Source: Streptomyces hiroshimensis
GTDB taxonomy: Bacteria; Actinomycetota; Actinomycetes; Streptomycetales; Streptomycetaceae
NCBI RefSeq assembly: GCF_014650335.1
Contig: NZ_BMUT01000007.1
Coordinates: forward strand, 315,864-379,863
Length of the DNA: 64,000 nucleotides
Direction: 5' to 3'
Shown here in pieces: positions 8,265 through 18,800 of this stretch (position 1 is the stretch's first letter; every line of letters begins with the position of its first letter). The notes under the pieces are model-generated. The model was not told the DNA's origin, ran no database searches, and saw only the letters and a list, made by a program, of their open reading frames with translations. A program made the position numbers and the translations under genes.

Positions 8265-9878
8265 TTGAGACGCTTCACCACCCCCCGCAGCCACACCGTC
8301 CGCACCACCGCCCTCCTCGCCTCCGCCGCCCTGTGCGCAGTCGCCGTGCAGACCGGCGTGGCCGGCGCCCAGGCCGAGAGCGGCCCGAGCGCCATGGCGG
8401 TCCGGATGACCCCCGATCAGCGGGCCTCCGAGATACGCAGCGCACAGGACAACGCCGCTGCCACCGCCGGGAAGATCGGCCTCGGCGCCAAGGAGAAGCT
8501 GGTCGTCCGGGACGTCGTCAAGGACGCGGACGGCACCGTGCACACCCGCTACGAGCGCACCTACGCCGGACTCCCCGTCCTCGGCGGCGACCTCGTCGTG
8601 CACCAGGATCCGAGCGGCCGCACCTCCGTCACCAAGTCCACCGAAGCAGCACTCTCCCTCACCTCCACCGATGCAGCGCAGCCCGCCTCCGCGGCGGCGA
8701 AGGCCGCCCTGTCGGCCGCTTCCGCGCAGCACACCACGAAGCCCTCGGCGGGCACGCCGCGCAAGGTCGTCTGGGCCTCCGCCGGCACGCCGGTCCTCGC
8801 GTACGAGACGGTCGTCGAGGGCGTGCAGCCCGACGGCACGCCGAGCGAGCTGCACGTCATCACCGACGCCGGGACCGGCGCGGAGCTCTTCCGCTACGAG
8901 GCGATCGAGACGGGCACCGGCACCAGCCAGTACAGCGGGACCGTGCCGCTCACCACGACCAAGAGCGGCAGCAGCTACCAGCTCAACGACAGCGCACGCG
9001 GCGGCCACAAGACCTACGACCTCAAACAGGGCACGTCCGGCACCGGCACGCTCTACAGCAACGCGACCGACACCTGGGCCGGCGGCCGGCTGACCGCGGG
9101 CGTCGACGCGCACTACGGCGCGGCCGTGACCTGGGACTTCTACAAGAACACCTTCGGCCGCAACGGCATCCGCAACGACGGCAAGGGCGCCTACTCGCGC
9201 GCCCACTACGGCAACAGCTACGTCAACGCGTTCTGGAACGACTCGTGCTTCTGCATGACCTACGGCGACGGGTCGGGCAACAAGAAGCCGCTCACCGCCA
9301 TCGACGTCGCGGGCCACGAGATGAGCCACGGCGTCACCGCCGCGACCGCGAAGCTGGTCTACAGCGGCGAGTCCGGCGGGCTCAACGAGGCGACGTCCGA
9401 CATCTTCGGCACCGCCGTCGAGTTCTACGCCAACAACTCCTCGGACGTCGGCGACTACCTCATCGGCGAGAAGATCGACATCTTCGGCAACGGCAAGCCG
9501 CTGCGCTACATGGACAAGCCCTCCAAGGACGGCAACTCCGCCGACAACTGGTCCAGCGGCGTGGGCGGCAAGGACGTCCACTACTCCTCGGGCGTCGCCA
9601 ACCACTTCTTCTACCTGCTGTCCGAGGGCAGCGGCAAGAAGACCATCAACGGCGTGCAGTACGACAGCCCGACGGCCGACGGCTCCAAGGTCACCGGAAT
9701 CGGCCGGGACAAGGCCGCCAAGATCTGGTACAAGGCGCTGACCTCGTACATGACGTCCAACACCAACTACAAGGCCGCGCGCACCGCGACGCTGTCGGCC
9801 GCCGGAGCGCTGTACGGCACCACGAGCACCGAGTACAAGACCGTCGGAGCGGCCTGGAGCGCGGTCAACGTCAAGTAG
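8265..9878 (+). CDS. Secreted M4-family (thermolysin-like) neutral metalloprotease
   Basis: A 537-residue preproprotein. The start is a TTG at 8265 preceded by AGGAGA. The order is: Sec signal peptide (about 1-36, cut after an A-x-A), FTP-type inhibitory propeptide (about 40-110), PepSY-like part of the propeptide (about 130-215), then the catalytic domain. Zinc ligands are visible as H-E-M-S-H and, downstream, G-L-N-E-A-T-S-D. The active-site histidine region reads D-V-H-Y-S-S-G. It acts outside the cell on proteins. It is monocistronic, with a strong hairpin after the stop. Confidence 0.93.
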   Translation: MRRFTTPRSHTVRTTALLASAALCAVAVQTGVAGAQAESGPSAMAVRMTPDQRASEIRSAQDNAAATAGKIGLGAKEKLVVRDVVKDADGTVHTRYERTYAGLPVLGGDLVVHQDPSGRTSVTKSTEAALSLTSTDAAQPASAAAKAALSAASAQHTTKPSAGTPRKVVWASAGTPVLAYETVVEGVQPDGTPSELHVITDAGTGAELFRYEAIETGTGTSQYSGTVPLTTTKSGSSYQLNDSARGGHKTYDLKQGTSGTGTLYSNATDTWAGGRLTAGVDAHYGAAVTWDFYKNTFGRNGIRNDGKGAYSRAHYGNSYVNAFWNDSCFCMTYGDGSGNKKPLTAIDVAGHEMSHGVTAATAKLVYSGESGGLNEATSDIFGTAVEFYANNSSDVGDYLIGEKIDIFGNGKPLRYMDKPSKDGNSADNWSSGVGGKDVHYSSGVANHFFYLLSEGSGKKTINGVQYDSPTADGSKVTGIGRDKAAKIWYKALTSYMTSNTNYKAARTATLSAAGALYGTTSTEYKTVGAAWSAVNVK

Positions 9879-9913
9879 ACCCGCGTCCTCACCACCCCGC
9901 TCGACCCGCTCAC

Positions 9914-9948
9914 TCCGGGCCCGCCCACCTCCACGGGGCGGGCCCGGA
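9914..9948 (+). terminator. Hairpin terminator after the M4 protease
   Basis: A perfect 13-bp G+C-rich stem (9914-9926 with 9936-9948) and a 9-base loop, 35 bases after the protease stop. There is no T run, which is common for Streptomyces hairpin terminators. Confidence 0.75.
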
Positions 9949-10104
9949 CCCCGTCCCGGAGGGCCCGGATCCCGCCATATACCCCGCTCCACATGTGCCG
10001 AGAGAATTTGCCAAAACTCTCCCCTCACAGCACTCCCATCGATTACCTTCCGTCGCAGCGATGACGCCACTGGTAATCGGGCACGGGGGGCTGGAGAGGA
10101 TCGT

Positions 10105-10491
10105 GTGACCGGTATCGACGGGTGCCTGGCCGAGGCCATGACCATCCCGGGCGCACGGGGCGCAAGCCTCGTGGACTGGACGAGCGGGCTCGCGCTGGGC
10201 GAGGCGGGTGAAGGCCCCGGGCGCGACCACGAGAGCGCGGCCGCCGACGCCGCGGAGCTGGCCCGGCTCGCCTTCGAGAACAGCGCGTTCACCGCAGCGG
10301 ACACCGCGCGGACCGGGCCCGTCGAGGACCTGATCGTCACCGCCCGCGGCAGCTACCACCTCCTCCGCTTCGTGGAGACGGAGTTCGACAGCAGCGTCTT
10401 CCTCTACCTGTGGCTGGATCGTGCCGAGGCGAACCTCGCCGTCGCCCTGTTCCGGCTCAAGGGGCTCACGGAACGGCTGGTCCTGGCATGA
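10105..10491 (+). CDS. Roadblock/LC7-type small protein A
   Basis: A 128-residue protein from the GTG at 10105, with GGAGAGGA upstream. It aligns along its whole length with the 124-residue protein at 11892: a G-x-x-x-A-x-L-V-D start, E-D-L-I-V-T/E-D-I-L-I-T in the middle, S/Q-Y-H-L-x-R, and L-F-L-Y-L near the end. These are roadblock/LC7-like folds, which in other bacteria (MglB, CvnB) act as dimeric partners of small GTPases. No GTPase is encoded nearby. It overlaps the next gene by ATGA. No catalytic residues are expected. Confidence 0.75.
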   Translation: MTGIDGCLAEAMTIPGARGASLVDWTSGLALGEAGEGPGRDHESAAADAAELARLAFENSAFTAADTARTGPVEDLIVTARGSYHLLRFVETEFDSSVFLYLWLDRAEANLAVALFRLKGLTERLVLA

Positions 10492-11315
10492 CGGGCGGCA
10501 TACCAGGCATATCAGCTGCATCAACTGCATCAGCTACAGCTACAGCTACAGCTACAGCTACAGCAGGCATACCCACCCTGGACCGGCTCGCCGCCGAAGG
10601 GGCCACCGGCGCGCTGCACGGCTGCGTCGGCGCGCTCTACCTCACCGACGGTGCCGTGGTGCACGCCGAGAGCCCGGTCGTGCCCGACATGGGGTGGCGG
10701 CTGACTGCCGGCGGACGGCTGTCCCCGGAGGCGTGGGAGGAAGCGGTCGCGGAGGGCGGGCCCGGCTACCGGGCGGGCAACCTCCTGGTGGAGCGCGGCC
10801 GGCTCAGCCGCGGCGAGCTGGAACTGTGCCATCTGAGCGCGCTGTTCGACGCCGCCTATTTCGTCCTGTCCCCGCTCGACCGCTCCCAGCACGCACCCGA
10901 CCGCTTCCTCGGCGAGGCCCGCCACTGGCTCGGCCCCATCCGCCCCGTCCCCGTGCCCGTGCTCCAGCGGGAGGTCGGCCGCCGGCGGAGGCTGCTGGAG
11001 CGGGCCTGGCCGTGCCCGGAGGTCGACGCGGCGCCGGTGGTGCCCGTGAGCGACGGCGACCGGGGCGGCCCGGGCCCGGCGAGCGGGCGGCAGGCGGTGC
11101 TCGCGGCGGCCGACGGCGTCCGTACGCCGGTGCAGATCGCGCGGGCGCTGGGGCGTTCGGCCTTCGCCACCCTCCTCGACGTGCGGCGGCTGGCGGCCGC
11201 CGGCCTGGTCCGCACGCCCCGCGCGGACGCCCCGGCCCTGCCGGGACCGCCGCCTCCCACCGCTCCGGAGATCTCCCTGCTGTACCGGATCCGCGACGCT
11301 CTGGAGGCTCTGTGA
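10488..11315 (+). CDS. DUF4388/winged-helix regulator-like protein
   Basis: A 275-residue protein starting at the ATG at 10488 (ATGA overlap). Residues 3-25 are a low-complexity Ser/Thr/Ala stretch encoded by a hexanucleotide repeat. Residues about 28-130 resemble a DUF4388 (PATAN-like) domain: T-G-A-L-H-G-C, then L-Y-L-T-D-G-A-V-V-H-A-E. The C-terminal part (about 200-250) has a winged-helix look (P-V-Q-I-A-R-A-L-G-R-S then L-L-D-V-R-R-L-A-A-A-G-L-V). It probably acts as an adaptor or DNA-binding partner of the roadblock proteins around it. The function is inference. Confidence 0.65.
   Translation: MTGGIPGISAASTASATATATATATAGIPTLDRLAAEGATGALHGCVGALYLTDGAVVHAESPVVPDMGWRLTAGGRLSPEAWEEAVAEGGPGYRAGNLLVERGRLSRGELELCHLSALFDAAYFVLSPLDRSQHAPDRFLGEARHWLGPIRPVPVPVLQREVGRRRRLLERAWPCPEVDAAPVVPVSDGDRGGPGPASGRQAVLAAADGVRTPVQIARALGRSAFATLLDVRRLAAAGLVRTPRADAPALPGPPPPTAPEISLLYRIRDALEAL
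10531..10560 (+). repeat. In-frame hexanucleotide repeat (CAGCTA)5
   Basis: Five perfect copies of CAGCTA, followed by a partial one and preceded by related CATCAGCTG/CATCAACTG units from about 10511. It lies near the 5' end of the coding region at 10488 and encodes alternating Thr-Ala. Copy-number change would alter length by two residues without frameshift. Confidence 0.85.
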
Positions 11316-11415
11316 CCCCCTGTCCGACCGGCACGACCGTGCCGTACGCCGCCCTGCACCTGCCGATCCCATGATGAGGCGCGCTTTCAGACAGCTCGCC
11401 GGAAGGAGACAGCCG

Positions 11416-11895
11416 ATGACCGCCGCACCCGAGGTGCTCACCGAGCTCCAGGGGTTACGCGCCCGGGTCCCGCACCTGACCGGGGCGATGGTGGCCAGCA
11501 CCGACGGGCTGGTGATCGCGCACCTGGTCACCGGCATGGAGCCGGACGGCGTGGCCGCGCTGACGGCAGCGGCGCTCGGAGTGGGCGCGCGGCTGACGGA
11601 CGCCGTGGGCCACGGCGGCTTCCGCGAACTGCTCGTCAGCGGCGAGCGCGGCTACGTGGCGACGTACGCGGCCGGCTCCTCCTGCGTACTGACGCTCCTG
11701 GCCTCGGCCGACGCCAACGTCGGCCGGCTGAACCTGGAGGCCCGCAGAGCCGGGGCCCGCATCGCCCCCTTGATCGACGGAGCCCTGGAGCGCCCGCGCC
11801 AGGCGCCCGTCCCGCCCCCTCCCCGGACCTCCCCTCCCCGAATACCCCCGTCCCGTACACCCCGTCCCGACAACCAGAGCGGAGTCACCTCATGA
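11416..11895 (+). CDS. Roadblock/LC7 (MglB-like) protein B with TTA codon
   Basis: A 159-residue protein. The ATG at 11416 follows GGAAGGAGAC; upstream in-frame ATGs at 11371 and 11374 have no good ribosome site. Residues 5-120 have the roadblock pattern: L-x-x-L-R-A-R-V-P-H-L-T-G-A-M-V-A-S-T-D-G-L-V-I-A, then G-E-R-G-Y-V-A-T-Y-A-A-G. The tail (125-159) is proline-rich and disordered. Codon 14 is TTA (11455-11457), the rare leucine codon read by the bldA tRNA, so translation is probably limited to late or developmental growth. It overlaps the next gene by ATGA. Confidence 0.82.
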   Translation: MTAAPEVLTELQGLRARVPHLTGAMVASTDGLVIAHLVTGMEPDGVAALTAAALGVGARLTDAVGHGGFRELLVSGERGYVATYAAGSSCVLTLLASADANVGRLNLEARRAGARIAPLIDGALERPRQAPVPPPPRTSPPRIPPSRTPRPDNQSGVTS

Positions 11896-12266
11896 CGAAC
11901 ACCGAAACGGCCCTCAAGGACGCGATGAGCTCGATCGAGGGCGCCCTCGGCGCGGCCCTCGTCGACTACGGCAGCGGCATGGCGCTGGGCACCCTCGGCG
12001 GATCCCAGTCCCTCGACCTCAACGTGGCCGCGGCGGGCAACACGGATGTGGTCCGGGCCAAGCTGCGGACGATGGAGATGCTCAACATCCAGGACTCCAT
12101 CGAGGACATCCTCATCACGCTCAGCGGGCAGTACCACCTGATCCGCCTGCTGACCGGCCGCGGCGGCAGCGGTCTCTTCCTGTACCTCGTACTGGACGCC
12201 CGGCGCGCCAACCTGGCGATGGCGCGCCACCAGCTCAAGCGGATCGAGGCGGAACTGGAGGTGTAG
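11892..12266 (+). CDS. Roadblock/LC7-type small protein C
   Basis: A 124-residue protein starting at the ATG at 11892 (ATGA overlap with the previous stop; GGAGTCACC upstream). It is the closest relative in the window of the protein at 10105, sharing the A-L-V-D-Y/W-x-S-G start, the E-D-I-L-I-T strand, Q-Y-H-L-I-R and the L-F-L-Y-L-V strand. It closes the four-gene unit. Its stop is eight bases from the convergent rodlin gene. It probably pairs with protein A or B as homo- or heterodimers. Confidence 0.8.
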   Translation: MTNTETALKDAMSSIEGALGAALVDYGSGMALGTLGGSQSLDLNVAAAGNTDVVRAKLRTMEMLNIQDSIEDILITLSGQYHLIRLLTGRGGSGLFLYLVLDARRANLAMARHQLKRIEAELEV

Positions 12267-12274
12267 CGGCGGTC

Positions 12275-12673
12275 CTAGCCGCGGTTGCCGCTCCCGTTGC
12301 GGTCCAGCAGCGAGATGCGCTCCGCGATGTGCGACAGCGGGTTGTTGCCGTTGGCGGTCACCGAACCCCTGGTGCACTGCTGCTGCTCCTGCGACGTGAG
12401 CACCGGGACGTCCTGCAACCCGACGTTGACGAGCAGCGGGAGGACGGACTGCCCGCCGATCTTGCCGACGCCGATGCAGAGGTCGTTGAGCGAGTCCTGG
12501 ACCGCGGTCGTCTGCGGGCTCATGTAACCGCCGGTGACCGTTTCACCGAAGCCGGTTCGCGCGCCGTTGGCGTTGGCCACCTCCCGGCCGTCGCCGGCGG
12601 CCGCCGCGGGCGCGGCGATCATGCCGACCGCCGAGGCCGTCAAGGCCGTTGCGGCCATCACCTTCTTCAGCAC
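12275..12673 (-). CDS. rdl: Rodlin family secreted protein
   Basis: A 132-residue exported protein starting at a GTG (12673). The signal peptide is about residues 1-26 (M-L-K-K-V-M-A-A-T-A...A-A-A-A-G). The mature part carries the rodlin pattern: T-G-G-Y-M-S-P-Q, N-D-L-C-I-G, V-N-V-G-L-Q-D-V-P-V-L, Q-Q-Q-C-T, N-P-L-S-H-I near the end, with two cysteines. Rodlins assemble with chaplins into the rodlet layer on aerial hyphae and spores. Only one copy is seen, whereas S. coelicolor has an rdlA/rdlB pair. It is divergent from the PKS operon and convergent to the roadblock genes. Confidence 0.85.
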   Translation of the reverse strand: MLKKVMAATALTASAVGMIAAPAAAAGDGREVANANGARTGFGETVTGGYMSPQTTAVQDSLNDLCIGVGKIGGQSVLPLLVNVGLQDVPVLTSQEQQQCTRGSVTANGNNPLSHIAERISLLDRNGSGNRG

Positions 12674-12893
12674 TTCTGCACCTTTCGCTCAGTCCGCGCC
12701 CTCGGGGGAACGCCCGCGGGGGAACGCGCCCTGAGTAACTCCCCCATGCCGTAAATGTTCCGGATTGTCACCCATTCGACCTCCGCCCGACGCCGGGCGC
12801 TTGCCTTCACCATGCGTAGTCGACAAGATGCGGTGCGTCACCAACCGTGCGGGCTCGTCGGTGGAGCCCGGTCCGCCAGGAAAGGTCGTACGC

Positions 12894-15800
12894 GTGCATC
12901 CGGAGGGCTCAGAGGGTTCGGCGGAGAACGACCGGGCCGTGGCCGTCGTCGGGGCGGCCTGCCGTCTGCCCGGGGGCATCAGCGACCTCGCGGGGTTGTG
13001 GGAGGCCCTGGAGCAGGGGCGGGACCTGATCACGCGGGTGCCCGATGACCGCTTCGAGACGGCCCGCTTCGTGGACGAATCGGCGCGGCGCGCAGGCAAG
13101 AGCTACACCGCGGCGGGCGGTTTCCTGGACGACGTCGCGGGCTTCGACGCCGGCTACTTCGGCATCTCGCCCAGGGAAGCCGCGCAGATGGACCCCCAGC
13201 AGCGGATGCTCCTGGAGATGACGGCCGAGGCCCTCGACGACGCCGCGATCGACCCGGCCGCGCTGGCCGGCTCGGACACCGCCGTGTACGTAGGGGTCTC
13301 CGACGCCTCCTACGGCGCACAGCAGATGCTGCGGATCGAGGGGGTCGACGCCTACACGATGACGGGCGGCGCGGCGTCGATCGCGGCGAACCGCATCTCG
13401 TACGCCTTCGACCTGCGCGGCCCGAGCATGGCCGTCGACACCGCATGCTCCTCGGCGCTCGTGGCGCTGGACCGGGCCTGCCGGACGCTGCGCGAGGGCA
13501 CCAGCCGTACGGCCGTCTCCGCCGGCGTCAACGTGCTGCTCAGCCCTTACCCGTACGTCGGCTTCTCGCAGGCGTCGATGCTCTCGCCGCACGGCAGGTG
13601 CGCGTCGTTCTCGGCCGCGGCCGACGGCTACGTGCGGGCCGAGGGCGGCGGGGTCGTCGTCCTGAAGCTGCTGCGGGACGCGCTGGCCGACGGCGACCGC
13701 ATCCACGGGGTGATCCTGGCGTCGGCCGCCAACAGCGACGGCAGGACGGCTGGGCTGGCGCTGCCGAACCCGCGGGCGCAGGAAGCCCTGTTGACGTCGG
13801 TGTACGAGCAGGCGGGCGTCGATCCCGACGACGTCGTCTACCTGGAGGCGCACGGCACCGGGACACCTGCCGGGGACCCGGCCGAGTGCGAGGCCATCGG
13901 CCGGGCGCTGGGGGCGCGCCGCCGCACGGGGGCCCTGCCGATCGGCTCGGTCAAGTCCAACCTGGGCCATCTCGAACCGGCTTCGGGGATGGCCGGGCTG
14001 TTCAAGGCGCTCCTGGTGCTCCGGCACGGCCGGATCCCCGCTTCCCTGCACGCCCTGCCGCTCAACCCGGGCATCGACTTCGAGGGCCTGGGGCTCGCTC
14101 CGGCCACGGAGGCCCGCCCGGTCGGCGAGGCGCAGGGGCAGGGGCGGCCGGTCGTGGGCGTCAACTCGTTCGGTTTCGGGGGTGCCAACGCCCACGCCGT
14201 CGTCGCGGCCGCACCGGCTGCCCCGCGGCGCGCCCGGCATGCCGCGGGCCGGGCGCGCACGCTGCCGTTCGTGGTCTCCGCCCGTACGCCGGAGGCGCTC
14301 GCGCAGGCGGCGGCACGGACGGCGGAGCGGCTGGCGCAGACGGGGCCGGACGACTTCTACGATCTCGCGCACACCAGTTGCGCCCGGCGCGGGAAGCACC
14401 CGTACCGGGCGGCCGTTCTGGCGGACGGGCCGCAGGAGGCGGCGCAGGCCCTGGGGCGGCTGGCCCGCCGCTCCGCGCTCCCCCCGCAGCCGGCGCCGGC
14501 GGGCCCGGCCGCAGAGGCCGTCACCGGCGAGGCGGTCCGGCAGGGACGGATCGCGTTCGCGTTCTCCGGCAACGGCTCCCAGTGGGCGGGCATGGGGGCC
14601 GACTTGCTCGCCGCGGAGCCCGCCTTCCGGGCGGCCGTGGAGGCCGTGGACGAGGTGCTGGCCCCGCGGCTGGGCTGGTCGGTGGTGCGGGAGCTGACGC
14701 AGGCCTCGCCCGGGCGCCTGAAGGCCACGGAGGTGGCCCAGCCGCTGCTGTTCACGCTGCAGACCGGCGTGGTGGCCGTGTTGCGCGCCCACGGCATCAC
14801 GCCGTCGGCCGTGCTGGGCCACAGCGTCGGAGAGGTCGCGGCGGCGTACGCGGCCGGGGCGCTGACCCTCGACCAGGCGGCGTGGGTGATCGCCGAACGC
14901 AGCCGGGCCCAGGCGGCGGTGGCCGGGTGCGGGCGGATGGCGGCCGTCGGCATGTCCCGGGAGCAGGCCGCCGACCTGCTGGCCGGATACCCGGGGCTGG
15001 AGATCGCCGGCGTCAACACCCGGCGGGACGTGACGGTCGCCGGTCCCCAGAAGCAGCTCTACCGGCTGCTGGGGGACCTGGCCGGGCAGAGCGTGGTGTG
15101 TGCCGAACTCGACCTGGACCACGCCTTCCACAGCGCCGCCATGGACCCGCTGCGTGAGCCCCTGCACGAGGCCCTCGCGGGCCTGAGCCCGTCCCCGGTA
15201 CGCGTGCCCCTGCTGTCCACCGTCACCGGCGAGCCGCTGGAGGGGCCCGAGCTGGACGCGGACTACTGGTGGCGCAACGTCCGCGAACCGGTGCTGTTCG
15301 CGGACGCCGTCGAGCAGGCACTCGGCCGGGGCGCCGACGTCTTCCTGGAGGTCGGGCCGCAGCCGGTGCTGCAGAGCTACCTGCGGCGCATCACCGCCGC
15401 CCACGACGCGCCCGGGCTGCGGGCGGTCACCCGTACCCTGCGCAAGGGCGACGACGGCGTGCGCGCGCTGCACACTGCGGTGGCCTCCCTGCTCGCGGCC
15501 GGTGCCGAGGCCGACTGGAGTGCGCGTTTCCCGCGCCCGGGGCGGGTGGCCTCGCTGCCCGCCTACCCCTGGCAGCGCGAACGGCACTGGAGCGGCGGCC
15601 CTGAGTCCTGGGTGCGCAGCAGCGGCGAGGGCCGTACGGAGCACCCGCTGCTGGGCGAGCGCATGCCGGCGCCGCTGCCGGTGTGGCACGGGGCGGTCGA
15701 GCCGGCCCGGCTGCCGTGGGTGGCCGACCACCGGCTCGCCGGGTCCGTCGTCATGCCCGCGACCGCCTACGTGGAGATGGCGCTGGCGGCGGGCCGCCAG

Positions 15801-18800
15801 GTGCTGGACACCGCGGTGGAGGCCGACCATCTCGAGTTCGTCCGGCCGCTGTTCGTGCCGTGGGGCGAGCCGGGCACGGTGCACACGCAGGTGTCGTTCG
15901 ACCCCGAGGACGGGGTGGTGCTGATCAGCAGCACGGACGACCAGGTCACGGCGCAGCGCAGGCACGCGCGCGGGCGCGTGCGTGCCCGGTGGGGGCAACC
16001 CCCGGCCCCGGTCGACCTGGCCGGGGCCCGGGCCCGGTGCGGCCGCCGTGTGGGCGGCGAGGAGCACTACCGGCAGGTCGGTGAGGCCGGCCTCGGCTAC
16101 GGCCCGTCCTTCCAGGTGCTCACCGAACTGTGGGCGGGCGAGGGCGAGGTCGTCGCCGCCTACGGCGATCCCGGGCCGCTGGAGGGGCTCGGGGTCAGCC
16201 CGGCCCTGCTGGACGGGGCGGTGCAGACGGGGGCGCCCCTGCTGGACGACGAGATCCTCGCGGGCTACACGTATCTGCCCGCGGCGATGGATGCGGTGCG
16301 CGTGTGGCGCAGCCCGGCGCCCAAGGGTGCGGTGCATGTGCGCGAGCGGGGCCGGACGGCGACCGAGGTGTGCTGGGACATCACCGTCACCGACGAGGAC
16401 GGCACGGTCGCGGTGGAGCTGAAGGGTTGCCGCATGCGGCGCCTGACCGGGGCGCGGCGCACGCCGGTGACCCGCCAGGAGACGGTGCTGCGCGCCGCAC
16501 CCCGGCCCGGCGCTCCGCAGGGGACCGGGCCCGTGGCGGCCCCGCAGGAGATCGCCGAGCGGGCCGCGGGCCGGATCCTGGCCCTGCGCCGCGACTGGCG
16601 CGCGGCCGGATACCCGCGCTTCGCCGCCCGGTTGCAGCAGGCTGCGGCCCACGCCTATGCGACCGCGCTCCCCGGGCTGCTGCCGGAGGGGGAGGGCTCG
16701 TTCACGGTGGGCGACCTGGTCGCGGGCGGGATGCTGCCGAGGCACCGGCAGGCGATGGAGCTGATGCTGACCGCCATGACGCAGTACGGGCTGGTGCGGC
16801 AGGATCCGGACGGCCGCTGGCTGCGGGAGGCCGCGCCCCGGTGCGCGATCGGCATGCTGCGCGAGGCGCTGCGGGACCAGCCCGCGTTCTCCACCGAACT
16901 GACGCTGGTCGTACGCCAATTCCTCCACCTCGGCGACGTCCTGCGCGGCACGCGCGACCCGCTGGACCTGCTGGGGGTCGAGGGCGCCACGTCGTCCCTC
17001 GAACAGCTCTACGACGTCGCGCCGGTGCTGCGCTTCCACAACCGTGTCGCGCAGGCCCTGGTGCGGGAGATCGTGGCGAGCCTGCCGGACGACCGCCCGC
17101 TGCGGGTGCTGGAGATCGGTGCGGGCACCGGCGGGACCACCGCGGCCCTGCTGCCCCTCCTTCCGGCCGGCCGCACCCGCTATCTCTTCACGGACGTGTC
17201 GTCGTCGTTCTTCGCACGGGCCCGGCAGCGCTTCGCCGCGTACGACTTCGTGGACTACCGCGCCTTCGACGTCGACGCCGACCCCGCGGGCCAGGATCTG
17301 CCCGGCGGCGGATTCGACCTGGTGATCGCCGCCAACTCCCTGCACACGAGCACCGATCTGGAAGCGGCCGTGCGCCGGGTGGCGGCGCTCACCGCCCCGG
17401 GCGGCCGGCTGCTGATGCTGGAGAGCCACGACCCGCTGTTCCTGCTGCCCTTCTTCGGCACGCTGGAGAGCTTCTGGAACCGCACGGACACCGGGCTGCG
17501 GCCCCGCTCGCCCCTGCTCGGCCGCGAGGAGTGGGCCGAGCTTCTCGCGCGGTGCGGATTCACCGGCACCGTACGGACCGGTGACGACGCCGAGCCCGCC
17601 TGCGAGGACTTCTCCGTCTTCCTGTCCGCCCGCGCCGACCGTCCCGTGCGGCCCCCCGCGCTGCCCGCTGCCGGCATCGGCACCGCCTGGGTCCTGGCGT
17701 CCGAGGCCCCGGAGGAGGACGGGCTGGTGGGGGCCACGGCGGGCCTGCTGCGTGCGGCCGATGCCGTCGAGGTGCACACCACCGTGGCCGGCGAGGACCC
17801 GGACGCGTGGGCGCCGTTGCTGTCCCGGGAGACGGTGATCGTCCTGGTGCTGGCCCCGGCCGGCGCCGACGACCCCGTCGAGGTGGTGGAGCGGGCGACC
17901 CGGCGCAGCGCGGTGCTGCGCGCCCTGGCGGTGGCGTGCGGGCGGCTGCACGGTAGCGAGAGCATCTCCCTGTGGCTGGTGACGCGCCCCTGCGGAGCCG
18001 TACCGGAGCCCGGACCGGCCGATTCCTCGCCCGCCGATGCCGCCGCGTGGGGCATGGCGCAGTGCTTCGGCAACGAGCAGGCGGCGCTGACGACGCGGCG
18101 GCTGTCCCTGGCACGATGCGGCGACACGGCGGCCGACGCCGACCGTCTCGCCCGGGAGCTCCTCGCCCCGTCGGACGAGAGCGAGGTCGTCCTGACGCGT
18201 GGCGGCGGCCGGTTCGTCCCGCGCGACCGGGACTTCCCCCGGCCCCTCGTGCCCTCCTCCGCGGTCGGCGCCTTCGCCCTGGAGGTCCGCGAGCCCGGGC
18301 TGTCCTTCCGGCCGGCCTGGGTGGAGACGCCGCGGCCGGCGCCGGGCCCCGGGCAGGTCCTGATCGCCGTGCGGGCGGCGGCGCTGAACTACCGCGACGT
18401 GGTCCTGGCCACCGGTGCCCTGGCCGGCGAGGACTCCGCCGACGGGCGTTTCGAGGCGGCGTACGGGCTGGAGTGCGCGGGGACGGTCACGGCCGTCGGA
18501 CCGGGCGTCACAGGGATCGCCGTGGGCGAGTGGGTGTTCGCCAGCGGCTCGGACTGCCTGGCCTCGCACATGGTCACCTCCGCGGACGCCGTGGCCCGGA
18601 TCCCCGACGGGACGGGCTTCGCCGAGGCGGCCACCCTGCCCGCGGTCTTCCTGACCGTCCACTACGGCCTGGGCTGGCAGGCCGGGTTGTCGGCCGGGGA
18701 GACCGTGCTCGTGCACGGCGGGGCGGGGGGCGTGGGGCTCGCGGCCCTGCAGTACGCGCGGCTGCACGGCGCGCAGGTCATCGCCACGGCCGGCAGCCCC

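Noticed and set aside
10105..12266. A Cvn conservon
   Set aside because: There is no sensor kinase, DUF742 protein or GTPase; only roadblock-type and DUF4388 proteins are present.
12765..12893. Longer N-terminus for the PKS
   Set aside because: The extra residues have no family similarity, and the GTG at 12894 has the only good ribosome site.
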